DNA from: Wenzhouxiangella limi
GTDB lineage: Bacteria > Pseudomonadota > Gammaproteobacteria > Xanthomonadales > Wenzhouxiangellaceae
Direction: 5' to 3'
DNA length: 64,000 bases
Assembly (NCBI RefSeq): GCF_010499265.1
Contig: NZ_JAAGSC010000034.1
Coordinates: 1 to 64,000 of the forward strand
The notes under the pieces are model-generated. The model saw only the letters and a program-made list of their open reading frames with translations, was not told the origin of the DNA and searched no databases. Of the stretch, positions 1 through 10,921 are shown one piece after another (within the stretch, counting starts at the first letter, position 1; every line of letters begins with the position of its first letter). The position numbers and the translations under genes were made by a program.

Positions 1-471
1 GGCCAGACCACGCTGCATGCGACCAGTACCGACGACTTCTGCATGACTTGCCACAGCAATCACTCGCTGCGCGACGAGGTGCTGGAATCGGTGCACGGCG
101 ACAACGAGTCGGGGATCGTGGTGAACTGCCGCGACTGCCATCTGCCGCGCGAACCGTTTGCCTACCTGCAAAAAAAGATCGCGGTGTCGCCTGATCTGTG
201 GCGGTTCTTTACCACGGAGGGGTTCAACACCCAGGAACATCTCGAGGAGCATCGGATGGAATGGGCGGAGCTGACCCACGACTACCTGCGCTCGATCGAT
301 TCTTCAACCTGCCAGGCCTGCCATGCGCGTGTCTATGACGATCCACCGCCGGAAAACATGAGCCGTATGGCGGTTGGTATGCATACCATGAACAAAAACC
401 GCGACGAAGCCGAGCGCGAAACCTGCATCGACTGCCACACGGGCGTGGCCCATCCGTATCCGGAGGCCTGA
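1..471 (+). CDS. NapC/NirT-type tetraheme cytochrome c, 5' end cut by window edge
   Basis: This frame is open from base 1, so the start lies outside the window. Four heme-binding CxxCH motifs are visible: CMTCH (40-54), CRDCH (127-141), CQACH (310-324) and CIDCH (424-438). Four hemes in about 155 residues with this spacing is the NapC/NirT pattern: a membrane-anchored periplasmic quinol dehydrogenase that passes electrons to a terminal reductase such as periplasmic nitrate reductase. The missing part would be the short cytoplasmic start and the single membrane anchor, roughly 20-40 residues. The protein ends shortly after the last heme. The downstream mogA would fit a molybdoenzyme partner such as NapA, but that is inference because the upstream genes are not visible. 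NrfH-like or TorC-like relatives are possible alternatives. Confidence 0.87.
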   Translation, partial: GQTTLHATSTDDFCMTCHSNHSLRDEVLESVHGDNESGIVVNCRDCHLPREPFAYLQKKIAVSPDLWRFFTTEGFNTQEHLEEHRMEWAELTHDYLRSIDSSTCQACHARVYDDPPPENMSRMAVGMHTMNKNRDEAERETCIDCHTGVAHPYPEA

Positions 472-477
472 GGCACC

Positions 478-509
478 GGGCCTGGCCGGTTTGCCGGTCA
501 GGCCTCTTC
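478..509 (+). terminator. Stem-loop after the tetraheme cytochrome gene
   Basis: An 11-bp stem (479-489 with 494-504, one G-T wobble) with loop TTTG starts 7 bases after the cytochrome stop codon. It is followed by TCTTC rather than a clean T run, so it is a weak intrinsic terminator or an mRNA-stabilising hairpin. Confidence 0.45.
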
Positions 510-571
510 ACTAAGGCTTGATCGCGCTTCGACGATCTTGCCGGGACGTGCATCTTCAGGAAACACTAAAA

Positions 572-1129
572 ATGAAAATACGACTGCAACTGGTTGTCGC
601 CGGCCTGCTGCTGCTGATCGCGACCGATGCGGCGGCCGCCGCCTGCGACAATCTGCTGGATTTTTCGCATCGGCGACTCGCGTCCAGCCAGGAAGAAAAC
701 CTGTGTGAGGCCTACGCTGGCAAGGTGCTGCTGGTGGTCAATACCGCCAGCCGCTGTGGCTTTACCGGCCAGTTCAGCGACCTGGAGGGTCTGTACCAGA
801 AATATCGCGACGATGGCCTGGTCGTGCTGGGTTTTCCCAGCGACGACTTCAATCAGGAACTGGACGCCGAGGAAGACACCGCCGATGTCTGCTACGTGAA
901 CTACGGCGTGACCTTTCCGATGTTCGCCACGACCGGCGTGCTCGGTGAAGACGCAAACGCCCTGTTTGCCGCCCTGGCCGAAGCCGAGCAGGCCCCACGG
1001 TGGAACTTCACCAAGTATCTGATCGGAAGAGACGGTGGGGTTATAGAAAGCTTTGGCTCCCGGGTCGAACCGCTGGACAGTGAACTGGAGCAGGCCGTGG
1101 TTTCTGCCCTGACATCGCCTTCGAGCTGA
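572..1129 (+). CDS. Glutathione peroxidase family protein, exported (Cys type)
   Basis: This is a 185-residue thiol peroxidase of the glutathione peroxidase fold, expected to reduce hydrogen peroxide or lipid hydroperoxides with a thiol donor. The motif NTASRCGFTG carries the peroxidatic cysteine at about residue 62 in place of selenocysteine. The YGVTFPMF and WNFTKYLI blocks that supply the Trp and Asn of the active site are intact. The usual FPCNQF block reads FPSDDFNQ here, so the second cysteine often used for resolution is absent at that position. A hydrophobic signal peptide (about residues 1-23) predicts a periplasmic enzyme, unlike cytoplasmic BtuE. I chose the ATG at 572 because AGGA lies about 10 bases upstream and the signal peptide begins there; an earlier in-frame start at 518 would put charged residues in front of it. 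Confidence 0.88.
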   Translation: MKIRLQLVVAGLLLLIATDAAAAACDNLLDFSHRRLASSQEENLCEAYAGKVLLVVNTASRCGFTGQFSDLEGLYQKYRDDGLVVLGFPSDDFNQELDAEEDTADVCYVNYGVTFPMFATTGVLGEDANALFAALAEAEQAPRWNFTKYLIGRDGGVIESFGSRVEPLDSELEQAVVSALTSPSS

Positions 1130-1204
1130 TTGCCCGGCGTCTGGGGCGGCGGACGTCTGTGGCAAACTTCGGCAGACGAAAACCGGCAAGGGAAGTACGC
1201 AATC

Positions 1205-1792
1205 GTGACAGAACCAGACTATGAATCGGCCCGCATCGGCGTCGTCTCGGTCAGCGACCGGGCGTCCAGCGGCGTCTACGAGGACGCGGGAATTCCGGCG
1301 CTGAAAGAGTGGTTGGGCCGAGCGCTGAAAAACCCGCTGGAATGGGAGACGCGCCTGATTCCGGATGAGCAGGACACCATCAGCGCGACGCTGACCGAGC
1401 TGGTCGACGAGGCGGGCTGCAACTTGGTGCTCACCACCGGCGGTACCGGTCCGGCGCCAAGAGACGTGACCCCCGAAGCCACGCTGGCCGTGGCTGACCG
1501 CGTGATGCCGGGTTTTGGCGAACAGATGCGCCAGATCAGCCTGACGTTCGTGCCGACCGCGATCCTGTCGCGGCAGGTCGCCGTGGTGCGCGGCCGGGCG
1601 CTGCTGATCAACCTGCCGGGCCAGCCCAAGGCCATTGCCGAAACCCTGGCCGGCCTGCCCGATGCGGCACCGCCGGTGCACGGCATTTTTGCCGCCGTGC
1701 CTTACTGCATTGATTTGATCGGCGGGCCTTACCTGGAAACCTACGACGAAATCTGCAAAGCGTTCCGGCCCAAATCGGCGCGGCGCCGGTAG
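1205..1792 (+). CDS. mogA: Molybdopterin adenylyltransferase MogA
   Basis: MogA activates molybdopterin by adenylylation before molybdenum insertion in cofactor synthesis, in the cytoplasm. The sequence shows the MoaB/Mog fold: IGVVSVSDRAS at the N-terminus, the phosphate-binding TTGGTGPAPRDVTPEAT block, and RQVAVVRGRALLINLPGQP near the C-terminus. With the GTG start at 1205 the protein is 195 residues, the usual MogA length. An AAGGGAAG ribosome-binding site sits at 1188-1195. An upstream in-frame start at 1130 would add about 25 poorly conserved residues. The gene follows the peroxidase by about 75 bases and may be cotranscribed. The close homologue MoaB is the main alternative name. Confidence 0.88.
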   Translation: MTEPDYESARIGVVSVSDRASSGVYEDAGIPALKEWLGRALKNPLEWETRLIPDEQDTISATLTELVDEAGCNLVLTTGGTGPAPRDVTPEATLAVADRVMPGFGEQMRQISLTFVPTAILSRQVAVVRGRALLINLPGQPKAIAETLAGLPDAAPPVHGIFAAVPYCIDLIGGPYLETYDEICKAFRPKSARRR

Positions 1793-1804
1793 GGACTTGG
1801 TTGT

Positions 1805-2716
1805 TCAGCTCTGGCGGTGGACCAGGCGATCGGCGAGCCAGTGCAGGGCCTCGCTGTTGCCCTCGAATCGGTTCAACGCGGCGCGCGCCCGGTCATCGAG
1901 TTCGGCGATGCGGCAATAGGCCGCCTCAACCCCGAACAGGCCCGGCCAGGTCGCCTTGCCGTGGGCTTCATCGGCGCCGGCGGTCTTGCCGATGACCTCG
2001 GTTTGGCCCTCCACGTCAAGCAGGTCGTCGCGGATCTGGAACGCCAGACCGATCAGTTCAGCGAACTCACGCAAGTCGTCGACCTGCGTGCCCGGCAGGG
2101 ATGGAACCAGCGCCGTGGGCATCATCACCGCAGCCCGGATCAGCGCGCCGGTTTTGAGCTGAAACATGGTTTCCAGCGTGTCCCGGTCGGGTTGTTGTCG
2201 CTCCAGCGCCATGTCCTGAGCCTGGCCGCCGGCCATGCCGGCCGCCCCGCACGCTGAGGCCAGCTCGGCAATCATCGCGGCCGCGGCCGGCAGGGGATGA
2301 TTCAATCCGGGTTCGGAGGCCAGGGCTTCGAAGGCCAGGGCCTGCAGTGCGTCGCCGGCAAGAATGGCGGTGGCCTCATCGAAGGCCAGATGGGTGGTGG
2401 GCCGCCCGCGGCGCAGGTCGTCATCGTCCATGGCGGGCAGGTCATCGTGAACCAGCGAGTAGCAGTGGATCAGTTCGACCGCGCAGGCCGCTGCATCAAG
2501 CCGCTGCGGTGCCAGTCCCAGTGCTTCGGCGCTGGCGTAGACCAGCTGGGGCCGCAGCCGCTTGCCGCCGTTGAGCAGCGCGTAGCGCATGGCCCGGCAA
2601 AGAGCCGAATCGGGATCGCCGCTCTGGCGGCTGCGCCGTTCCAGTTCACCCTCGAGGCGTTCGAGGTGTGCTTCGAAACGCGCCTCGCGGTCTGCCGGGT
2701 CTAGTCGAACGGCCAC
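1805..2716 (-). CDS. ispA: Farnesyl (geranyl) diphosphate synthase IspA
   Basis: This short-chain trans-prenyltransferase condenses IPP with DMAPP and GPP to give farnesyl diphosphate, the precursor of quinone side chains and, through UppS, of undecaprenyl phosphate. The 303-residue protein has both aspartate-rich Mg-diphosphate sites: DDLPAMDDDDLRRG and the second motif QIRDDLLDVEG. The NGGKRLRP substrate-binding block is also present. It starts with GTG at 2716, overlapping the end of bamD by 16 bases on the same strand; no strong ribosome-binding site is visible, so translation may be coupled. In enterics and pseudomonads ispA sits between xseB and dxs. Neither is here: the flanking genes are bamD and, on the opposite strand, mogA. 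Confidence 0.93.
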   Translation of the reverse strand: MAVRLDPADREARFEAHLERLEGELERRSRQSGDPDSALCRAMRYALLNGGKRLRPQLVYASAEALGLAPQRLDAAACAVELIHCYSLVHDDLPAMDDDDLRRGRPTTHLAFDEATAILAGDALQALAFEALASEPGLNHPLPAAAAMIAELASACGAAGMAGGQAQDMALERQQPDRDTLETMFQLKTGALIRAAVMMPTALVPSLPGTQVDDLREFAELIGLAFQIRDDLLDVEGQTEVIGKTAGADEAHGKATWPGLFGVEAAYCRIAELDDRARAALNRFEGNSEALHWLADRLVHRQS

Positions 2717-3510
2717 AGGCGCTGGAGAAAGCTCTCGCGCTCGCTCTCGTCAAGCAGGTCGGCGTAGTTGTATTCGAGAACGTCGCGGGTATCTTCGGCC
2801 AGTTGTTCGAGCTCCAGGCGCTCATACGAGCGCTCCAGCAATTGGAGGGCGTCAACGTTGGCTGGCGCCCCCGGATAATGCTCGATGGTGTAGCGGGCCC
2901 GGTTGATGGCCGCCACGTAAGCACCGCGACGGAAATAGTATTCGCCGACCTCGATCTCGTAATCGGCCATCACGTTGCGCAAAAACACCATGCGCTGGCG
3001 GGCATCGGCCACGTAACGGCTCTGCGGATAACGCTGAATCAGCTCGCGGAAATCAGAAAACGATCGGCGGGCGCTTTGCTGGTCGCGATCGACCACCTGG
3101 TCGGGAAACAGCCGGCGCAGGAATCCCATGGCTTCTTCGTAATGCACCAGGCCCTTCAGGTACCAGGCATAGTCGACGTTCGGGTGCGTCGGGTAGGTGC
3201 GGATGAAGCGGTCCAGCGTGGTCAGCGCGCGTTCGGGCTGGCCGGCGCGGTGCATGGCATAGGCCATGTCAAGCTGCGACTGCTCGGCGTGGCGGCCGAA
3301 CGGAAAGCGTATCGTCAGCTGGCGATACAGCTCGATGGCGTTGCTGTAATTGCGAGCGGTCAGGGCGCGCTGCGCCTCGGCATAAAGCTCCTCGGCACCG
3401 CGCTCATCTTCGCGGGTTTCCCGATTGCAGCCGGTAGCCAGGGCGAGGACGAGAAGAGCGAGCACGGCGAGCGGCCAGTGCCGCCGGCGGGAAGGGGTTA
3501 GAGTCTGCAT
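2701..3510 (-). CDS. bamD: Outer membrane assembly lipoprotein BamD
   Basis: BamD is the essential lipoprotein of the beta-barrel assembly machine; it binds BamA and helps fold outer membrane proteins. The 269-residue sequence has a lipoprotein signal ending ATGC with the lipidated Cys at about residue 28. TPR-type helical repeats follow: AEELYAEAQRAL, AIELYRQLTIRFPFG, LDRFIRTYPTHP and the YYFRRGAYVAAINRARYTIEHYP block typical of the family. It is divergent from rluD, as in E. coli and Pseudomonas. Its partner bamA lies about 17 kb away in this window. The ispA start overlaps its 3' end. Confidence 0.95.
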   Translation of the reverse strand: MQTLTPSRRRHWPLAVLALLVLALATGCNRETREDERGAEELYAEAQRALTARNYSNAIELYRQLTIRFPFGRHAEQSQLDMAYAMHRAGQPERALTTLDRFIRTYPTHPNVDYAWYLKGLVHYEEAMGFLRRLFPDQVVDRDQQSARRSFSDFRELIQRYPQSRYVADARQRMVFLRNVMADYEIEVGEYYFRRGAYVAAINRARYTIEHYPGAPANVDALQLLERSYERLELEQLAEDTRDVLEYNYADLLDESERESFLQRLWPFD

Positions 3511-3522
3511 AATTGGGACGCA

Positions 3523-3551
3523 ATGATAAGGGTCAGTGACCGAGATGACCA
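3523..3551 (-). promoter_or_regulatory. Putative bamD promoter with overlapping GTCA inverted repeats
   Basis: On the minus strand a TGGTCA (3551-3546) and a TATCAT (3528-3523) hexamer are separated by 17 bases, about 13 bases upstream of the bamD ATG. Two small inverted repeats overlie it: GGTCA-G-TGACC at 3531-3541, inside the spacer, and TGAC-CA-GTCA at 3546-3555, over the -35. The position would suit a repressor site, but no regulator is identified. Confidence 0.42.
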
Positions 3552-3621
3552 GTCATGATCGCAGATTACAGGATAAATCGCCGTTAACCGCGACGCGCAG
3601 CGCCTTGGGCGTGGCCCGGTA

Positions 3622-4584
3622 GTGGGCGAACGCGTCGCGCATCGTCTGCTTGTGCAGTCCGACCAGGCCGGTCAGCGCCTGGACCAGCTGCTGGCTGCCG
3701 AGTGGCCGGATTTCTCGCGCAGTCGGCTGGCCGCCTGGATTCGCGCCGGCGAGATTCGCGTCAACGGACAATGGGTCAAGCCGCGCCACTCGGTCGCGGC
3801 GGGCGATCAGGTGTCGCTGGAGACCGAGTTGGCCGCGCGCGCCGACGCGCCCGCACCCGAGGCGATTGGCCTGGATCTCCTGTTTGAAGACGAAGTGCTG
3901 ATGATTGTCGACAAGCCGGCGGGACTGGTCGTCCATCCCGGCTCGGGCAATCCGGACGGGACTCTGGTCAACGCGCTGCTGCACCATGATCCGGCTTTGG
4001 CGGCCCTGCCGCGGGCGGGCCTGGTGCACCGGCTGGACAAGGACACCAGCGGCTGCCTGGTCATCGCGCGCTCGCCGCGGGCCCATCGCCGCCTGGTCGC
4101 GGCCATGAAGGACCGCGCCATTCATCGGCGCTATCAAGCCCTGGTCTGGGGTGATCTGATTGCCGGAGGGCGGGTCGACGAACCGATCGGTCGACACCCG
4201 GTCGACCGTCGCCGGCAGGTTGTTCGCGCTGACGGCCGCGCCGCGATCACGCATTACCGCATCGGTCGTCGATTGACGGGCGCCACGCTGCTGGACGTCC
4301 GCCTCGAGACCGGGCGGACGCATCAAATCCGGGTGCACATGGCCCATATTCGCCATCCTATCGTCGGCGATCCGGTCTATGGCCGCAGCGGTGCGCCGGC
4401 CGGTCTGACGGCCGCCCAGCGCGAAGCCTGGCAGGGCTTCGGCCGCCAGGCGCTGCACGCCGTCCGGCTTGAGCTGGCCCACCCCGAAAGCGGTGAGACG
4501 GTGGCTGTGAACGCACCCCTACCGGCCGATCTGACCGACCTGATCGAACGACTGGAGCCGGGCCATGAACCCGATCCGGCCTGA
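3622..4584 (+). CDS. rluD: 23S rRNA pseudouridine synthase RluD
   Basis: RluD converts uridines of helix 69 of 23S rRNA (1911, 1915, 1917 in E. coli) to pseudouridine, which is needed for normal ribosome assembly. The 320-residue protein has an N-terminal S4 RNA-binding domain (RLDQLLAAEWPDFSRSRLAAWIRAGEIRVNG as two adjoining blocks) and an RluA-type catalytic domain. The HRLDKDTSG motif places the catalytic aspartate at residue 139. The GRTHQIRVH block is intact. The GTG at 3622 fits the family's start; the frame is closed by a stop at 3574-3576 and has no better start between. It overlaps pgeF by 20 bases, the usual rluD-pgeF pairing. Confidence 0.94.
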   Translation: MGERVAHRLLVQSDQAGQRLDQLLAAEWPDFSRSRLAAWIRAGEIRVNGQWVKPRHSVAAGDQVSLETELAARADAPAPEAIGLDLLFEDEVLMIVDKPAGLVVHPGSGNPDGTLVNALLHHDPALAALPRAGLVHRLDKDTSGCLVIARSPRAHRRLVAAMKDRAIHRRYQALVWGDLIAGGRVDEPIGRHPVDRRRQVVRADGRAAITHYRIGRRLTGATLLDVRLETGRTHQIRVHMAHIRHPIVGDPVYGRSGAPAGLTAAQREAWQGFGRQALHAVRLELAHPESGETVAVNAPLPADLTDLIERLEPGHEPDPA

Positions 4585-5284
4585 CTGGTCGCTGGCCGGC
4601 ATCCAGGCCTTCAGCACGACCCGCACCGGCGGCGTCAGCACCGGTGCCTGGTCCAGCCTGAACCTGGGCGGCCACTGCGGCGATGATCCGGCCGCTGTAG
4701 CCGAAAACCGCAAACGGCTAGAGCAACAGCTGCCAGGTCCGGCGCGCTGGCTCAAGCAGGTTCACGGCACGGGCGTCATCCCTGTGGATGACTGGCACCC
4801 CGGCATCGAGGCCGATGCGGCCTGGACCGATCGGCGGCGTGCGGTGCTCGCGATCCAGGCCGCCGACTGTCTGCCGCTGCTGCTGGCCGATGCCGAAAGC
4901 GGTGTGGTCGCGGCGGCCCACGCCGGCTGGCGCGGGCTGGCCGCCGATATCCCGGGCGCTGTCGTGCAAGCCCTGCCGGTCAGCCCCGGTCGACTGACTG
5001 CGTGGATCGGGCCGGGCATCAGCGCGCCGCAGTATGCGGTCGGCGAGGCGGTGCGCTCGGCGTTCGAGGCCCTGGAGCTGGATCTTTCGACCAGTTTTTT
5101 CGCCGACGCACAAGGGACATGGCGATGCGATCTCAAAGACATTGCCCGCCAGCTGCTTGTTCGGGCAGGCGTGGGCACGGTGCTCGATAGCGGGCTGTGC
5201 ACGGCGGCTGATCCGGAGCGCTTTTTCTCGTATCGACGCGACGGCCAGTGCGGCCGCATGGCCACCCTGATCTGGATGGAATGA
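4565..5284 (+). CDS. pgeF: Peptidoglycan editing factor PgeF (YfiH/LACC1 family)
   Basis: This 239-residue protein belongs to the YfiH/DUF152 multicopper-like family. E. coli PgeF hydrolyses mis-incorporated amino acids on UDP-MurNAc precursors; homologues also show purine nucleoside or polyphenol oxidoreductase activity. The zinc and active-site blocks are visible: a His in KQVHGTGVIPVDD, the Cys in AIQAADCLPLLLAD and the His in VVAAAHAGWRGLAADI. The start overlaps rluD by 20 bases, implying translational coupling and cotranscription. Its order after rluD matches E. coli, Pseudomonas and Xanthomonas. Confidence 0.9.
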   Translation: MNPIRPDWSLAGIQAFSTTRTGGVSTGAWSSLNLGGHCGDDPAAVAENRKRLEQQLPGPARWLKQVHGTGVIPVDDWHPGIEADAAWTDRRRAVLAIQAADCLPLLLADAESGVVAAAHAGWRGLAADIPGAVVQALPVSPGRLTAWIGPGISAPQYAVGEAVRSAFEALELDLSTSFFADAQGTWRCDLKDIARQLLVRAGVGTVLDSGLCTAADPERFFSYRRDGQCGRMATLIWME

Positions 5285-5314
5285 ATCATGGAGTCGCTCG
5301 AGCAAGATTCGCGA

Positions 5315-5379
5315 GCCCGCGCGTCGCGGGTGTTCGGCCCCGGCGCGCGAGGCTTCGAAGCCGGGGTCGGCGGGCTTTT
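5315..5379 (+). terminator. Branched stem structure ending in TTTT after pgeF
   Basis: GCCCGC (5315-5320) can pair with GCGGGC (5370-5375), enclosing an inner stem of CCCCGGC (5338-5344) with GCCGGGG (5360-5366), and TTTT follows at once (5376-5379). It would end the rluD-pgeF transcript. A TAGAAT -10-like hexamer at 5384-5389 could then start pyrG, but its -35 is poor. Confidence 0.42.
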
Positions 5380-5393
5380 CGGTTAGAATGTGA

Positions 5394-7879
<2,486 letters not shown>

Positions 7880-7884
7880 CCTCA

Positions 7885-7914
7885 GATGAACGCGGATAAA
7901 CGCAGATGAAAAGC
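7885..7914 (+). repeat. Left arm: tandem decamers (GATGAACGCG type)
   Basis: Three consecutive 10-base units occur: GATGAACGCG (7885-7894), GATAAACGCA (7895-7904) and the degenerate GATGAAAAGC (7905-7914). They begin 5 bases after the kdsA stop. A related array in the opposite orientation lies about 95 bases away, in front of eno. Confidence 0.8.
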
Positions 7915-7974
7915 ACACATTCGATCAGCGGGCTTAGATTCGGCGCAAGGTTCCCGCACCGCCAGTCCTTGTAG

Positions 7975-9360
<1,386 letters not shown>

Positions 9361-9364
9361 CCGC

Positions 9365-10435
9365 ATGAGCAAGCAAACCCCGCTTTATCAGGCCCACGTC
9401 GCTGCCGGCGGCAAGCTGGTGGAATTCGCCGGCTGGTCGCTGCCGATCCATTACGGCTCGCAGATGGACGAGCACCACGCCGTGCGCGGCGCTGCCGGCA
9501 TGTTCGATGTCTCGCACATGACCGTGGTGGATCTGCGCGGCAGCCAGGTCGAGGACTACCTGCGCCGGGTCCTGGCCAACGACGTGGCCAAGATCGCCGA
9601 CGGCCAGGCGCTCTACGGCTGCATGCTGGACGCGGCGGGTGGTGTGATCGACGATCTGATCACCTACCGGATCGAGGACGGTTTTTTTCGGACCGTCGTC
9701 AACGCGGCCACGCGCGAAGCCGACCTTGCGTGGCTGCAGCGCCAGGCAGAGGGTTTCGACGTTCGGATCAGCGAGCGCGACGATCTGGCCATGATCGCCG
9801 TACAGGGCCCGGAAGCCCGCGCCAAGGTCGTCGAGGTGCTGGGTGGTCCGGGCTTGAGCGAGATCCGGCCTTTTCGCGCGGCCAGCCAAGGGGAATATTT
9901 CGTTGCGCGCACCGGCTACACCGGCGAGGATGGTTTCGAGGTTTTGCTGCCCGGTGGGTTGGCTGTCGAGTTCTGGCAGGCTTTGACCGCGGCCGGGGTG
10001 GTTCCGTGTGGTCTCGGCGCGCGCGACTCGCTGCGTCTGGAGGCAGGCTTGAACCTGTACGGTCAGGACATGGATACCACGACCACGCCGCTGGTCTCGA
10101 ATCTGGCCTGGACGGTGGCTTTCGACCCGCCGGAGCGCGACTTCATCGGCCGCCGGGCGCTGGAGGCCCAGTTGGCCGCCGGTGTGCCGCAGCGTTTGGT
10201 CGGGCTTGTTTTGGGCAAGGGCGCGATCCCTCGCACCGGGGCCAGGGTGCATGTGCCCGAGGGTGAGGGAGCAGTAACCAGCGGCAGTTTTTCGCCCACC
10301 CTGGGCTGTCCGATCGCGCTGGCGCGTATTCCCGCCGGAGAGTCGACCGAGGCCGAGGTTGAGTTGCGCGGCAAGCGCCTGCCGGCCCGCATCGTCAAGC
10401 CGCCGTTCGTGCGCAACGGCCAGATCAAGGTCTAG
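9365..10435 (+). CDS. gcvT: Glycine cleavage system T protein (aminomethyltransferase)
   Basis: GcvT takes the aminomethyl group from lipoylated H protein, releases ammonia and transfers the methylene to tetrahydrofolate. The 356-residue protein has MFDVSHMTVVDLRG (folate-domain start), GCMLDAAGGVIDDLI, the catalytic Asp in the ARTGYTGEDGFEV region and the GLGARDSLRLEAGLNLYGQDM block, with the C-terminal barrel ending PPFVRNGQIKV. The ATG at 9365 lies 4 bases after the eno stop, so the genes are likely cotranscribed. No gcvH or gcvP is nearby. The stop codon abuts the stop of the convergent asparaginase-like gene with no spacer. Confidence 0.93.
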   Translation: MSKQTPLYQAHVAAGGKLVEFAGWSLPIHYGSQMDEHHAVRGAAGMFDVSHMTVVDLRGSQVEDYLRRVLANDVAKIADGQALYGCMLDAAGGVIDDLITYRIEDGFFRTVVNAATREADLAWLQRQAEGFDVRISERDDLAMIAVQGPEARAKVVEVLGGPGLSEIRPFRAASQGEYFVARTGYTGEDGFEVLLPGGLAVEFWQALTAAGVVPCGLGARDSLRLEAGLNLYGQDMDTTTTPLVSNLAWTVAFDPPERDFIGRRALEAQLAAGVPQRLVGLVLGKGAIPRTGARVHVPEGEGAVTSGSFSPTLGCPIALARIPAGESTEAEVELRGKRLPARIVKPPFVRNGQIKV

Positions 10436-10921
10436 TCAGCACGCCTCGAAGCGGTTGGCCGAGCGGTTCTTGCGCACGTGCTCGGGGTCCCAGACGCGGC
10501 CGTTCATGACGATCCACACCCCCGGCGCCAGCGTCTGCACGGCGCCGATGGCGCAGCCGATGTTGAACACGGCGTCGGAATCGATAAAGCGCGCCGGATG
10601 CAGGGCGCCGGTCATGACGATGACGCGATCACCGGCATCGGCCAGCGCGGCGGCGGTGTCGGTCATGGAGTCGGTGCCGTGGGTGATCAGATAAAACCGG
10701 TCGTCGCTGGCCATCACGGCCTGACGAATCAGGCTGCGATCGGCGTCGTTCATGTGCAGCGAATCCTTGCGCATCAGGGCCCGCACCTCCCAGCGAAAAG
10801 CGACGTTCATGGCTTTGAGGATGCGACCGATTTCCGGTTCACCGATCTTGTAGTCTGATTTGTCGTCGTAGTAGATCTTGTCGATCGTACCGCCGGTGGT
10901 CAGGATGTTGAGATTGTCCAA
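10436..10921 (-). CDS. Stand-alone asparaginase-type N-terminal domain protein
   Basis: This 161-residue protein matches only the N-terminal domain of L-asparaginases (normally about 330 residues). It has the first catalytic block ILTTGGTIDK, the second block ITHGTDSMTDTA with the Thr-Asp pair, and VMTGALHPARF. The region of the third catalytic Lys reads VRKNRSANRFE near the end. The frame then stops where the linker to the C-terminal domain would begin, so the residue that domain normally supplies across the dimer is missing. It starts with TTG at 10921; a stop lies five codons upstream and no ATG or GTG fits. It is not obviously a decayed gene, because the reading frame and motifs are clean. 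Function is uncertain: it may be an enzyme on another substrate or a non-catalytic protein. Confidence 0.72.
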   Translation of the reverse strand: MDNLNILTTGGTIDKIYYDDKSDYKIGEPEIGRILKAMNVAFRWEVRALMRKDSLHMNDADRSLIRQAVMASDDRFYLITHGTDSMTDTAAALADAGDRVIVMTGALHPARFIDSDAVFNIGCAIGAVQTLAPGVWIVMNGRVWDPEHVRKNRSANRFEAC

